From an uncultured Pelagibacteraceae bacterium (GTDB lineage Bacteria; Pseudomonadota; Alphaproteobacteria; Pelagibacterales; Pelagibacteraceae), in contig CACMPD010000001.1 in the NCBI GenBank assembly GCA_902615425.1, positions 1 to 64,000 of the forward strand: 64,000 nt of DNA, in the 5' to 3' direction. The translations under genes and the position numbers were made by a program. Positions 54,433-63,916 of the stretch are shown one piece after another. Below the pieces are notes generated by a model, which was not told the origin of the DNA, searched no databases, and saw nothing but the letters and a program-made list of their open reading frames with translations. The stretch's first letter is position 1, and each line of letters begins with the position of its first letter.

Positions 54433-55260
54433 ATGTCTTTAGAAAAAATAATCAATGATGCTTGGGAAAACAAAGATCAGGTAAACCAAAATTCTGATCA
54501 AAATTTAAAAGATGCTATTAACCAAGTTATTGCTGATTTAGATAGTGGTAAATCAAGAGTTGCTGAGAAAATAAATGGAGAATGGGTAACTCATCAGCAC
54601 CTTAAGAAAGCTATAATGTTAAGTTTTAGAATTTACCCAATGGAAAATTTAAATGGTCCTTATAGTAGTTGGTACGATAAATCACATTTATTGAAAGGTA
54701 AAACTGCAGGATGGACCAAAGCTGATCATGAAAAAGCAGGTTTTAGAATGGTTCCGAACTCACCAGTAAGAAAAGGTTCATTTGTCGGAAAAAACGCTGT
54801 TCTTATGCCATGTTATGTAAACATTGGAGCATATATTGACGAAGGAACGATGATAGATACTTTTGCAAGAGCTGGTAGTTGTTGTCAGATAGGTAAGAAT
54901 TGCCATATTTCTGCAGGTTCGGGTGTTGGTGGAGTTCTAGAACCTGCGCAAGCTTTACCAACAATCATAGAGGATAATGTATTTCTTGGAGCGATGTCAG
55001 AGGTAGTTGAAGGCGTAATTGTTGGAGAAGGTTCAGTTTTAAGTATGGGTATGTATATCGGTCAATCAACAAAAATAGTTGAAAGGAAAACTGGGAAAAT
55101 TACTTATGGTAAAATACCACCTTATTCAGTTGTAGTTCCAGGCTCATTGCCTGACAAAAATAATTCTTCTGCACCCTCCTTGTATTGTGCAGTAATAATT
55201 AAACAAGTTGATGAAAAAACAAGATCTAAAACTTCTATTAACGACCTCTTAAGAGACTAA
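54433..55260 (+). CDS. dapD: tetrahydrodipicolinate N-succinyltransferase
   Basis: 275 aa. Succinylates the ring-opened tetrahydrodipicolinate in lysine/DAP synthesis. Left-handed beta-helix built of hexapeptide repeats from about residue 105 to 230. Seen: the family blocks [46 protein letters not shown] and GVGGVLEP. Same operon as argB, the HAD phosphatase and dapE. Confidence 0.96.
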   Translation: MSLEKIINDAWENKDQVNQNSDQNLKDAINQVIADLDSGKSRVAEKINGEWVTHQHLKKAIMLSFRIYPMENLNGPYSSWYDKSHLLKGKTAGWTKADHEKAGFRMVPNSPVRKGSFVGKNAVLMPCYVNIGAYIDEGTMIDTFARAGSCCQIGKNCHISAGSGVGGVLEPAQALPTIIEDNVFLGAMSEVVEGVIVGEGSVLSMGMYIGQSTKIVERKTGKITYGKIPPYSVVVPGSLPDKNNSSAPSLYCAVIIKQVDEKTRSKTSINDLLRD

Positions 55261-55262
55261 AA

Positions 55263-56420
55263 ATGAAAACTTTAAATGAGTTAAAATTAGCTAAAGAGCT
55301 AATCAGATTTCCTTCCATCACCCCAGTTGATGCTGGAGTAATGAAATTTTTAGAAAAAAAATTAAAAAAATTAGGTTTCAAAACAAAAATATTGGAATTT
55401 AAAGAAAGAGGATTTCAGCCTGTGAAAAACTTGTATGCAAGATTAGGATCTAAGAAACCGAATTTTATGTTTGCAGGACATGTTGATATTGTCCCTCCAG
55501 GAAACATTAAAGATTGGACAGTAAATCCATTTAAGCCATCTATCAAAAAAGGCCATTTAATTGGGAGAGGTGCAAATGATATGAAAAGCTCTGTTGCAGC
55601 TTTTGTATCTGCTGTAAGCACTTTTTTATCTAAAAATAAAAAATTCAATGGATCAATAAGCTTACTCATTACAGGTGACGAAGAAGGTGATGCAGTAAAT
55701 GGCACCAAAAAAGTTGTAGATTATTTAAAAAAAAGGAAAGAGAAAATTAACTTTTGTCTTGTTGGTGAACCAACAAATCCAAATAAATTAGGTGAAATGA
55801 TAAAGATTGGACGTAGGGGTAGTATAACTGGTAAATTAAATATTTTTGGTCAACAAGGCCATGTTGCATATCCTCATAGAGCTAATAATCCCTCAACTAT
55901 AATTGTAAAAATTTTAAAAGAATTAAAAGATATTAAATTTGATAGAGGATCAAAAAACTTCCAACCAACAAACTTAGAGGTTACAAAAATAAATATAAAT
56001 AATAACGCTGATAATGTTATCCCGGCTATGGCTGAGGCAACATTTAATATAAGGTTTAATAATAAACATTCGTCAAATTCTATTAAAAATAGACTTAATA
56101 AAATTTTTAAAAAAATAACCAAGAAAAATAAATCAAAATTTAAAATTGATTATAGAGTTTCAGGTGAGGCGTTTCTAACAAAGCCAAATGAAACAACGCA
56201 CATGATACAAAATATTATAAAAAAAGTGACCAAAATTAAACCAAAGCTATCTACTACAGGTGGAACCTCAGATTTGAGATTCATAAAAAAAATATCACCT
56301 GGATTAGAGTTTGGGCTTGTTGGAAAAACAATGCATAAAGTTGATGAAGCAGTATCTTTAAAAGATTTGAAAAATCTTAAGAAAATTTATGAAAACATTT
56401 TAATAAATTATTTTAAATGA
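55263..56420 (+). CDS. dapE: succinyl-diaminopimelate desuccinylase
   Basis: 385 aa. Zinc hydrolase removing succinate from succinyl-DAP. Seen: the metal-site blocks FAGHVDIVPPG (His, Asp), GRGANDMKSS (Asp), TGDEEGDAVNGTKK (catalytic and metal Glu), LVGEPT, and the C-terminal GLVGKTMHKVDEAV with the last His. Directly after dapD; overlaps the HDAC gene by 4 bp. Confidence 0.95.
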   Translation: MKTLNELKLAKELIRFPSITPVDAGVMKFLEKKLKKLGFKTKILEFKERGFQPVKNLYARLGSKKPNFMFAGHVDIVPPGNIKDWTVNPFKPSIKKGHLIGRGANDMKSSVAAFVSAVSTFLSKNKKFNGSISLLITGDEEGDAVNGTKKVVDYLKKRKEKINFCLVGEPTNPNKLGEMIKIGRRGSITGKLNIFGQQGHVAYPHRANNPSTIIVKILKELKDIKFDRGSKNFQPTNLEVTKININNNADNVIPAMAEATFNIRFNNKHSSNSIKNRLNKIFKKITKKNKSKFKIDYRVSGEAFLTKPNETTHMIQNIIKKVTKIKPKLSTTGGTSDLRFIKKISPGLEFGLVGKTMHKVDEAVSLKDLKNLKKIYENILINYFK

Positions 56421-57340
56421 AAACAGCGATCATAAATTCTGACTCCTATGAGAAACATAACACTGGCGATGGTCATCCTGAGCAGCCTAAAAGAGTAATT
56501 GCTATAAAAGAAAAGTTAAAAAAAAGAAAAGACCTAATCTGGGATAAGCCAGATAATGTTCCTGATGATATATTGTCTATGACACATTCAAAAGACTATA
56601 TAAATAATTTAAAAGATTCTTTTCCTCAAAAAGGTCTTAGATTTCTAGATGGTGATACTGTTGTATCGCCTGAAAGTAAAAAAGCAGTTTTTGATGCTGC
56701 AGGCTCAACAATAAGAGCAATAGATGGAATAGAGAGTAATCAATTTAAAAATGCATTCTGTTTGGCTAGACCACCTGGGCACCATGCTGAAAAAAATAAA
56801 GCTATGGGATTTTGTTGTATATCAAACGCGGGAGTAGCAACAAACTATTTAGTGACAAAATATAAATACAAAAGAATTGCCTGTGTAGATTTTGACGTGC
56901 ACTGGGGCAATGGAAATTATGATGTCATGCGTAATAATAAAAATTCATTATATATTTCTACGCATCAATATCCCTTTTATCCTGGGGGTGGAACAGATAA
57001 AGATAAAGGAGACTTTAATAATTCATTGAATATCCCTTTGCCCGCTGGGACAAACTCCGAAGAATACTTTAATGCATTTGATAGGGTGTTAGAAAGATTA
57101 GTTCAATATAAACCAGATTTTCTCATATTTTCAGCAGGTTTTGATGCACATAAAGATGATCCTTTAGCTCAATTTCAACTTAGTTCAAAAGATTTTTATG
57201 AAATTACCAGAAGAACATTAGCGGCTACTAATAAGTTTACCGCAGGTAAAGTTGTTTCTATACTTGAAGGTGGATATGATTTAAATGCTTTAGCAGAAAG
57301 CGCTAACGAACATGTTAATGCATTGGTAGAATTCAATTGA
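56417..57340 (+). CDS. histone-deacetylase-family zinc deacetylase
   Basis: 307 aa. Zinc hydrolase of the arginase/HDAC fold, class II-like. Seen: GHPEQPKRV at the N-terminus (substrate entry), RPPGHHAEKNKAMGFCCISN with the His pair (122, 123), metal ligands D160 and H162 in DFDVHWGNG, GGGTDKDKG, D243 in SAGFDAHKDDPLAQ, and LEGGYDL near residue 285 carrying the catalytic Tyr. All key residues are present. Bacterial members act on acetylated lysines or polyamines. It is coupled to dapE by ATGA, and a SET-domain gene follows 30 bp later. The true substrate is unknown. Confidence 0.9.
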   Translation: MKTAIINSDSYEKHNTGDGHPEQPKRVIAIKEKLKKRKDLIWDKPDNVPDDILSMTHSKDYINNLKDSFPQKGLRFLDGDTVVSPESKKAVFDAAGSTIRAIDGIESNQFKNAFCLARPPGHHAEKNKAMGFCCISNAGVATNYLVTKYKYKRIACVDFDVHWGNGNYDVMRNNKNSLYISTHQYPFYPGGGTDKDKGDFNNSLNIPLPAGTNSEEYFNAFDRVLERLVQYKPDFLIFSAGFDAHKDDPLAQFQLSSKDFYEITRRTLAATNKFTAGKVVSILEGGYDLNALAESANEHVNALVEFN

Positions 57341-57370
57341 TAAATATCTAGCCCATCATAAATCGACTTC

Positions 57371-57865
57371 ATGAAACTATACAAAATAAGAAAATCAAAA
57401 ATTGATAACAAAGGTCGTGGACTTTATGCTACTCAAAATATCAAAGAAGGTACAAAAATTATTAATTACTTAGGAAAAATAATTACAAATAAAGAAGTTG
57501 AAGAGTCAGATAAATATGACAATAAAAAACCTATTTATCTATTTACTCTAAATAAAAAATATACCTTAGATGGTGATTTCTCATTTAATATTGCTGGATT
57601 GGTAAATCATAGTTGTAATGCGAACGCACGTTATGATGGTAAGGGTTTAAAAATTTGGATAACAGCTGATAGAGATATTAAAAAGGGCGAAGAGATAACT
57701 TGTGATTATGGTTTTAGTTTTGATAAAGAAGATTACAAGCAATTTCCTTGTAAATGTAAATCAAAAAATTGTTGTGGTTTTATAATTCGTGAAGAAAGTA
57801 GATGGCGAATACACCGTAAATTTGCAATGAGTAATAAAGAAAAATTAATAAATAACTCTCATTAA
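57371..57865 (+). CDS. SET-domain protein lysine methyltransferase-like
   Basis: 164 aa. Seen: SKIDNKGRGLYATQNIKEGT (SET-I start), NIAGLVNHSCNANARYDG with NHSC at 79-82 (SAM and knot residues), ITADRDIKKGEEITCDYGF with the DYG at 112-114, and a post-SET cysteine cluster C127, C129, C134, C135 in CKCKSKNCCGF, which usually binds zinc with the SET Cys81. The complete SET plus post-SET layout is that of eukaryotic histone methyltransferases and is known from some bacteria. Acceptor unknown. Next to the HDAC-like gene; its end overlaps the converging truA by 21 bp. Confidence 0.88.
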   Translation: MKLYKIRKSKIDNKGRGLYATQNIKEGTKIINYLGKIITNKEVEESDKYDNKKPIYLFTLNKKYTLDGDFSFNIAGLVNHSCNANARYDGKGLKIWITADRDIKKGEEITCDYGFSFDKEDYKQFPCKCKSKNCCGFIIREESRWRIHRKFAMSNKEKLINNSH

Positions 57866-58585
57866 ATAGAGACCTTGAGGTGGTGCAGGTGGAGCACATA
57901 ATTCTCTTTTTTTGGACTGCATTACATTTACAAATCTTTTTAATGTCCATTTTTCTTCCCCAACATATTTTAAACAACCAACCATAGACCGAACTTGTTG
58001 TTGTAAGAAAGATTGAGATCTGAATTCTATTTCAATCTTATTTTTTGTAGATCTAATTTTTACAGATTTCATAGTCTTTATTGGACTTTTAGCCCTACAA
58101 CTCGATTTTCTAAAAGTACTGAAATCTTTAGTGCCAATCAATTTTCTTGCAGCACCTTTCATCAATTTTAAATCAAGATCTTTTATAATATGCCAGCCTC
58201 TATTTTTATCTAAAACTGGTCCACTAATCCGATTAATAATCACATAATTATAAACTCTCATTTTAGCTGAAAATCTAGCATGAAAATTATTACCTCTTTT
58301 TGTAATTTTAAGTATTGCTATTCCATCTTTATTTAAAAAATGATTGATTGATTTTAAAAACCTATCAATTTTGATAATCTTATTTTTACAATCAAAATGT
58401 GCTGACTGTTCTTTGGCATGTACACCAACATCTAATCTTCCAGCCCCATGTATTATGATTTTTTCTTTTAAAAGTTTTGAAATTTTCTCTTGTAATAACC
58501 CTTGGACAGTTTTTCCTTTTTTTTGAATTTGCCACCCCCTAAAATTAGTGCCCTCATATTCAATTAATATTTGATACCTAAACAT
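57845..58585 (-). CDS. truA: tRNA pseudouridine(38-40) synthase
   Basis: 246 aa. Modifies U38-40 in the anticodon stem of many tRNAs. Seen: YEGTNFRGWQIQ, GAGRLDVGVHAKEQSAHFD with the catalytic Asp, RVYNYVIINR, FLQQQVRSMVGCLKYVG and the end CAPPAPPQGLYLMRVIY, all typical. Overlaps fmt by 8 bp; part of the def-fmt-truA operon. Confidence 0.96.
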   Translation of the reverse strand: MFRYQILIEYEGTNFRGWQIQKKGKTVQGLLQEKISKLLKEKIIIHGAGRLDVGVHAKEQSAHFDCKNKIIKIDRFLKSINHFLNKDGIAILKITKRGNNFHARFSAKMRVYNYVIINRISGPVLDKNRGWHIIKDLDLKLMKGAARKLIGTKDFSTFRKSSCRAKSPIKTMKSVKIRSTKNKIEIEFRSQSFLQQQVRSMVGCLKYVGEEKWTLKRFVNVMQSKKRELCAPPAPPQGLYLMRVIY

Positions 58586-59510
58586 TTGATAACTTTGAGC
58601 CCTTTTTAATTTGAGAGCCCAACATGAATTCGCTAATTTTTTGTGGTCTTTTTCCTTGTCTTTGAATTTCGAGAATCTTAATAGATTGGTTTTTATTACA
58701 TGCTACTTCCAGCTGATTTGAAATTATTTCTCCAACTTGACCTATGCCATTACCAATTTCGGCTTTCAAAATTTTATATCTTTCACCATTAAAACTAAAA
58801 GAAGCACCTGGGGAGGGAAATAATCCATTTATTTTTCCAATTATTTTAGAGGCATCCTCGTCCCAATCAATCCGTGACTCCTCCTTATCAATTTTTTTTG
58901 CATAAGTAGCTTTTGAATGATCCTGATCAATAAACTTCGCTTTATCTTCAAGTATATCATCCACATTATCTAAAATTTTTTCAGCAGCTAAAGCGGATAG
59001 TTTTTCTGAAATTTCTTGAGCATTTTGGTTTTGATCTATTTTGATTTTATAAATATTACTAACTGGTCCACTATCCAATTCTTTTTTGATCTTCATAATA
59101 CTTATGCCCGTTTCAGGATCTAAATTCATAATTGATCTCTGGATTGGCGCTGCGCCTCGCCAACTAGGAAGAATTGAGGCGTGAATATTCACAAAACCTT
59201 TTTTAGTTAAGTTTAAAAAATTTTCAGGAATTATTTGTCCATATGCACACACTATTGCAAGATCAGCATTTAATTCTTTTAAAAATTCATACTCTTCTTG
59301 ATTATCCTTAAGTGTCTTAGGTGTTCTATAATCTATATTTAAAGTTTCAGAGATACCCTGAATTGGACTTTTGTTAATTTTTTGTCCTCTATGAGATTTT
59401 TGCGGTGGTTGAGTAAAAACCACAGAAATATTATAACCATTTTGATATAGAGATTTTAAGATAGGAACACAAAATATTGGTGTACCCATAAAGATAATCT
59501 TATTTGCCAT
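58578..59510 (-). CDS. fmt: methionyl-tRNA formyltransferase
   Basis: 310 aa. Formylates initiator Met-tRNA. Seen: IIFMGTPIFCVPIL, VVFTQPPQKSHRGQKI, INIHASILPSWRGAAPIQRSIM with the SLLPxWRGAAPI signature, and DSGPVSN. The C-terminal OB domain is present with INGLFPSPGASFSF. Lies between def and truA, all on the minus strand. Confidence 0.96.
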   Translation of the reverse strand: MANKIIFMGTPIFCVPILKSLYQNGYNISVVFTQPPQKSHRGQKINKSPIQGISETLNIDYRTPKTLKDNQEEYEFLKELNADLAIVCAYGQIIPENFLNLTKKGFVNIHASILPSWRGAAPIQRSIMNLDPETGISIMKIKKELDSGPVSNIYKIKIDQNQNAQEISEKLSALAAEKILDNVDDILEDKAKFIDQDHSKATYAKKIDKEESRIDWDEDASKIIGKINGLFPSPGASFSFNGERYKILKAEIGNGIGQVGEIISNQLEVACNKNQSIKILEIQRQGKRPQKISEFMLGSQIKKGSKLSNV

Positions 59511-59512
59511 CT

Positions 59513-60034
59513 TTAAACTACTATTCTGTCTGGATTTTTTTTAATTTTTGAAATTTTTTTTATGATAAAATCTTTCTTTAATTTTGATAAATGGTCAATA
59601 ATTAATTTTCCATCTAAATGATTTATTTCATGTTGAATACAAGTGGATAAAAGCCCATCACATTTAAGATTTTTCTTCTCCCCCTTTTCGTCAACATATT
59701 CCACCTCACAAATTTTTGGTCTCTCAATTTCAATAAAAGTTTCAGGTATTGATAGACAACCCTCCTCGTACACCGATGTCTCTTCACTTAAGTTTTTTAT
59801 TACAGGATTGATTAATGCAATTGGCTTATTTTCTTCATCCTTATTTGAAACGTCAACAACCAAAACTCTTTTTAATATACCTACTTGAACTGCAGCAAGA
59901 CCAATTCCCTTGGAGTGGTACATTGTTTCAAATAAGTCTTCAATTAATTTTTTTTCATTAATTCCAACTTTTTCAATTGGATCAGAAATTTTTTTTAATA
60001 TTTCATCTGGAACAGTAACAATTTCTTTAAGCAT
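59513..60034 (-). CDS. def: peptide deformylase
   Basis: 173 aa. Removes the formyl group from new proteins. Seen: GIGLAAVQVG (motif 1), EGCLSIPE (motif 2 with metal Cys), and QHEINHLDGKLIIDHLS (motif 3, HEINH with the two metal His and the catalytic Glu; the usual form is HExxH). Normal length. Fmt lies 2 bp downstream. Confidence 0.96.
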   Translation of the reverse strand: MLKEIVTVPDEILKKISDPIEKVGINEKKLIEDLFETMYHSKGIGLAAVQVGILKRVLVVDVSNKDEENKPIALINPVIKNLSEETSVYEEGCLSIPETFIEIERPKICEVEYVDEKGEKKNLKCDGLLSTCIQHEINHLDGKLIIDHLSKLKKDFIIKKISKIKKNPDRIVV

Positions 60035-60055
60035 AATAAATAATTAAACTAATTT

Positions 60056-61831
60056 TTAAACTTTTAAAGGAAGAACTTTAAGCAATATTTTATTTCTCAT
60101 CCAATCAATATTAAGCTTATTGAGAGCTGTGATTATAAAATAAATTGTATCCTCATCTATTCTGTCAATTTCATCTTGTCCAATCACTTCAGCAATTCTC
60201 AAAAGTGCTAAACCAGTTTCACTATTATTAATCATAATTTGTATATCTGTAGGAATTTCATTTTCATTAATTTGGTACAAATCATCATATTTTTCTGAAA
60301 TTTCAATTCCATCATATCTTAACGACTCTAAAAATATTATATCTTTTTTAGATAAAAAATATTTTTTGTTTTTTTTTATCTTTTTTAAAAAATTATTTAT
60401 TTCTTTAGAAATTTTGGAACTAGCATAATCACCGTTAAAGTAATTAATTAGTTTTGATTGATGCATTATATCATTATTAAACTTAATTTTTTTATCTTTA
60501 TCCTTTTCAATTTGAATATTTGTATAATAAAAACTGGTTAAATTATCTGGTATATCCAATGGATTAATTTTCTCGAGAAAGATTTTCAATTCTAAATCAA
60601 ACGCTTTGTTCAAATCATCATCTTTAAAGGAATTTTTTAATACTTTTAATAACTTCAATTTTTCTACCATTTCTGACTCGAGTAAAATTTTCTGATAAAT
60701 AAGAGCTCTGCCTTCAATTTTAGAGAGTTTTTTATATTCATTTTGAGCATTGAGAAGTTGATTAAAATTAAATTGAAATCTTTTATATAAATTAAATAAT
60801 TCTTTTTCTGGATAATTTTTATCATGAACAGCTTTTTCAATGGTTCCTATTTTCTCAATTTCTGAAACATCAATTTGTTTAAATGAACCAAGTAAATTTG
60901 CAGATGAAAGATATTTCCAAATTATTTTTTTAGTTTTATCGTTAGGTTCGAAATTAAAATCAGGATTTGTTTGATGGGCTAAATAAAAATCAAATATTGA
61001 TTTTTCAGATACTGTGTCATCTACTTTTTTTGTGTATTTTAGTAAATAATTTATTTTTTTTTCAAAATATTCATCTTTAAAACCTGTTTCTTTTTTTAAA
61101 TCTAAAATTAATTGAGCTTCATCTCTTTTATTATTTTTAATCAAACAATAAATGTTAAATTTGGATAAATACTCATCTGTAATTAATTCATTATTTTTTG
61201 AAAATACACTGCAAGCTTTGTCAATTTTTGAATTAGAGAGATGCTCATCCACAAGATATTTTGTGAGTTCTGGGTGTAAATTAATTATTTGATTTTGAAT
61301 TAAATATTCTTCGATTAAATCTAGGTTTGAGTTTTTTATAAACCAATCTGACTTTAATTTTAGAAATTCGTTATCTGATATATTTTTTTTGGGACTATGA
61401 GCATTAATTAAGAGTGAAGTATTAATGATTTCAATTGCATCATTAGAAAGATCCATCTTATTTAGTTTTGTAAGCAAATTTTCTAATTGGTCTCCATCTG
61501 AATTAGCCCACATATCTACATTGAGACCATAATCTTCAGGGTCATATAATCCGATTATTTTAATTTCTTTTGTATCAAACTTTTCATCAAGATTAATAAT
61601 TGATTTTTGATTTTGATTTTGCATTCCAAATACACTTGGCTCAATACTCTCTTCAAATATATTTTCTCCATTTGAAATTTCTGAATTGTTAGTTGTATTT
61701 TTTTCTTCAATTTCTTTTTTATCTATATTCCAAATATCAACTGGTTTTTCCTCTGCATTAGAAATAGAAGTGAAAAATAAAAAAAATAAAATTAAAAAAT
61801 TTTTTTTATTTAACAATTTTAAAATTTTCAT
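60056..61831 (-). CDS. exported protein of unknown function, 591 aa
   Basis: 591 aa with a clear signal peptide: basic start, hydrophobic core (residues about 10-23) and a probable cut after SNA (26). The rest is soluble, rich in Lys, Asn, Asp and Ile, and looks mostly helical, with repeated short Leu-Lys-Asp segments reminiscent of TPR-like hairpins but no clear motif. A region near 545-580 reads like a helical repeat end. I do not recognise it. It follows a 59-aa membrane protein whose end it overlaps by 26 bp. Confidence 0.75.
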   Translation of the reverse strand: MKILKLLNKKNFLILFFLFFTSISNAEEKPVDIWNIDKKEIEEKNTTNNSEISNGENIFEESIEPSVFGMQNQNQKSIINLDEKFDTKEIKIIGLYDPEDYGLNVDMWANSDGDQLENLLTKLNKMDLSNDAIEIINTSLLINAHSPKKNISDNEFLKLKSDWFIKNSNLDLIEEYLIQNQIINLHPELTKYLVDEHLSNSKIDKACSVFSKNNELITDEYLSKFNIYCLIKNNKRDEAQLILDLKKETGFKDEYFEKKINYLLKYTKKVDDTVSEKSIFDFYLAHQTNPDFNFEPNDKTKKIIWKYLSSANLLGSFKQIDVSEIEKIGTIEKAVHDKNYPEKELFNLYKRFQFNFNQLLNAQNEYKKLSKIEGRALIYQKILLESEMVEKLKLLKVLKNSFKDDDLNKAFDLELKIFLEKINPLDIPDNLTSFYYTNIQIEKDKDKKIKFNNDIMHQSKLINYFNGDYASSKISKEINNFLKKIKKNKKYFLSKKDIIFLESLRYDGIEISEKYDDLYQINENEIPTDIQIMINNSETGLALLRIAEVIGQDEIDRIDEDTIYFIITALNKLNIDWMRNKILLKVLPLKV

Positions 61832-61985
61832 TAGGAATAATTTTATCTATATCTTTTTTAGGAGCTGGAAAATCAATCTTGTTCAGTAAAAAAATAATTA
61901 AAAAAAAGACAAGCAAAAGTAAAACTAATTTAGTTACAATACCCACAATACTTCGGCTTGAACTTGTTTTTTTTATAAATTGCAT
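61806..61985 (-). CDS. 59-aa single-pass membrane protein
   Basis: ORF of 59 codons: basic start MQFIKKTSSSRSIVG, one long hydrophobic helix (residues about 16-36), then a short polar tail ending NENFKIVK. The polar tail extends over the start of the 591-aa gene (26 bp overlap, different frame), suggesting translational coupling. Divergent from aroK, 57 bp. Function unknown; it may help the exported protein downstream. Confidence 0.62.
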   Translation of the reverse strand: MQFIKKTSSSRSIVGIVTKLVLLLLVFFLIIFLLNKIDFPAPKKDIDKIIPNENFKIVK

Positions 61986-62042
61986 ATACTTTTAACTAAT
62001 TTCAAATTAAGACATATTTGTGGTTTTTCAATAAAGAAAATT

Positions 62043-62546
62043 ATGAAATCTGATAGAAATATTGTTTTTTTAGGTATGATGGGATCCGGTAAAACATCTA
62101 TCGGATTTTTAGTTTCAAAAAAACTAAAATTAGATTTTTATGATGTTGACCATTACATAGAAAATAAGCTTAAAATGAAAATTTCAAATATATTCAAAAA
62201 CAAAGGTGAAAAATTTTTCAGAGAATACGAGGAAAAAATTACTTTAGAACTCATGAAAATTAAAGGAATAGTAGTGTCTCTGGGTGGTGGCGCTTTTTTA
62301 AATAAAAACATAAGAAACGAGGTTTTAAAGAACCACATATCTTTTTGGCTTAAAACCAAGGATGATATTTTAATCCAAAGAATAAGAAAAAGTGCTAAGA
62401 GACCATTAGCTTATAATGTTTCTAATAGTGATCTTCAAAATATGATAAAAAATCGTAATAAATATTATGCAAAAGCGCAAAATAAAATTGATTGTCACAA
62501 TAAAACTAAAAAAGAAATTGTAGATAGAATTTTAGATATTATATGA
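62043..62546 (+). CDS. aroK: shikimate kinase
   Basis: 167 aa from the chosen start. Phosphorylates shikimate. Seen: FLGMMGSGKTSIG (P-loop), DFYDVDHYIENK with the shikimate-binding Asp, FREYEEKITLELM, VVSLGGGAFLN, and the lid RIRKSAKRPLAYN. The frame is open from 61980, but the ATG at 62043 gives the normal length and removes 21 residues without family likeness. Overlaps aroB by 4 bp. Confidence 0.95.
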   Translation: MKSDRNIVFLGMMGSGKTSIGFLVSKKLKLDFYDVDHYIENKLKMKISNIFKNKGEKFFREYEEKITLELMKIKGIVVSLGGGAFLNKNIRNEVLKNHISFWLKTKDDILIQRIRKSAKRPLAYNVSNSDLQNMIKNRNKYYAKAQNKIDCHNKTKKEIVDRILDII

Positions 62547-63649
62547 AACCAATTAAATTGATAATTAAGACTAATTCTGAAAAATATCCGATATTTATTG
62601 GAAAAAATCTTATTACAAAAATATCAAGTTTGATGGTCAATAATTCCATTAAATCAAAAAAATGTTTATTGGTAGTTGACAGAAAAGTTCCTAAAAAATT
62701 TATTTCTGAAATTAAAAAAAAACTACGGAATAAAAAAATATTTTTATTCAATTTTAATGCCAACGAAAAAAATAAGAACCAAACTACTATAAATTCAATT
62801 TTAGAAATTTTATTGAATAAAAATTTTTCTAGAGAGGATAGTTTATTAGCAATAGGGGGAGGTATAACTGGAGACGTTGGTGGTTTTGCTGCAAGTTTAT
62901 TTAAAAGAGGATTACATTTTATAAATATTCCCACAACTCTTTTGGCTCAAGTAGACTCATCGATTGGTGGCAAAACAGGAGTAAATTCTAAGTATGGAAA
63001 AAATCTCATTGGTAGCTTCTATCAACCAAAATTAGTCATAAGTGACATAGATACTTTAAAAACACTTAATAGAAGAGAGATTGTTTGTGGGTATGGTGAA
63101 ATTCTAAAACACTCTATAATCTCTAAAAAGAAATTCTTTAAATATTTAGATCAGAATTTTGATGACGTTATTAAACTTAAATCTCCTTATATAGAAAAGG
63201 CGATATTTGAGAGTTGTAAAATTAAAAAAGATGTAGTTGAAAAAGATGAAAAAGAGAGCAACTTAAGAAAAAAATTAAATTTTGGTCACACTTTTGGTCA
63301 CTCATTTGAAGCTTCATTAGGATATTCAAAAAGATTAAATCATGGTGAAGCTGTCATTTTAGGAATGATGATGGCTGTAAAATTTAGCAATAAGAATAAA
63401 TTCCTAAACATTAATGATTATAAATTGATTTCTGATCATTACAAAAATTCAAAATTACCCTCGGATATTAAAAAATATTTTAAAAGTAAAGATCTTGATA
63501 AAATTATTAAATTTATGAAAACTGATAAAAAAAATAATTCTGACAAAATAAAGTTGGTATTATTAAAGAAAATGGGACAAACAATTTTAAATCAAGAATA
63601 CTCAGTAAAAAATTTAAATGGATTCTTAAAAAATGAATTAATTGATTAA
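62543..63649 (+). CDS. aroB: 3-dehydroquinate synthase
   Basis: 368 aa. NAD- and zinc-dependent ring closure of DAHP to dehydroquinate. Seen: LAIGGGITGDVGGFAASLFKRG (NAD site), PTTLLAQVDSSIGGKTGVN, YGEILKHSII, KLNFGHTFGHSFEA with the metal His pair, and LNHGEAVILGMMMA. All catalytic residues present. Follows aroK as in most proteobacteria; the end overlaps bolA by 12 bp. Confidence 0.96.
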   Translation: MKPIKLIIKTNSEKYPIFIGKNLITKISSLMVNNSIKSKKCLLVVDRKVPKKFISEIKKKLRNKKIFLFNFNANEKNKNQTTINSILEILLNKNFSREDSLLAIGGGITGDVGGFAASLFKRGLHFINIPTTLLAQVDSSIGGKTGVNSKYGKNLIGSFYQPKLVISDIDTLKTLNRREIVCGYGEILKHSIISKKKFFKYLDQNFDDVIKLKSPYIEKAIFESCKIKKDVVEKDEKESNLRKKLNFGHTFGHSFEASLGYSKRLNHGEAVILGMMMAVKFSNKNKFLNINDYKLISDHYKNSKLPSDIKKYFKSKDLDKIIKFMKTDKKNNSDKIKLVLLKKMGQTILNQEYSVKNLNGFLKNELID

Positions 63650-63898
63650 AATTTGTATAGAATGAATATATTTTTTTAATTCTTCATTTAAAATTTTGTA
63701 AATCTTTTTATCACTATCAATTCTTTTCATTTGCTTAAGTTCCTTTGATACTAAAGAAATTTTAAGATGAAATTTACCTGCCTGGTTTCCAACGTGATTT
63801 TTATGGAGAAAAGATTTATCTTCAACTAATATACTCTCCAAAGCAATTTGATTTTTTAATTTTTTTTTTACGATTGCAATTAAATCATTTATATTCAT
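63638..63898 (-). CDS. BolA family protein
   Basis: 86 aa. Small class of iron-sulfur/stress-related proteins partnering monothiol glutaredoxins. Seen: KSFLHKNHVGNQAGKFHLKISLVSKELKQMKRI in parts; the S-x-x-H-x-G-H segment and the conserved central His are present. Lies beside the J-domain gene, a common alphaproteobacterial pair, divergent by 18 bp. Confidence 0.85.
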   Translation of the reverse strand: MNINDLIAIVKKKLKNQIALESILVEDKSFLHKNHVGNQAGKFHLKISLVSKELKQMKRIDSDKKIYKILNEELKKYIHSIQILIN

Positions 63899-63916
63899 AA
63901 ATGTAATTATATTATC

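Noticed and set aside
57780-57977. Minus-strand ORF across the SET/truA ends
   Set aside because: Shadow of SET and truA in another frame; no start context or motif.
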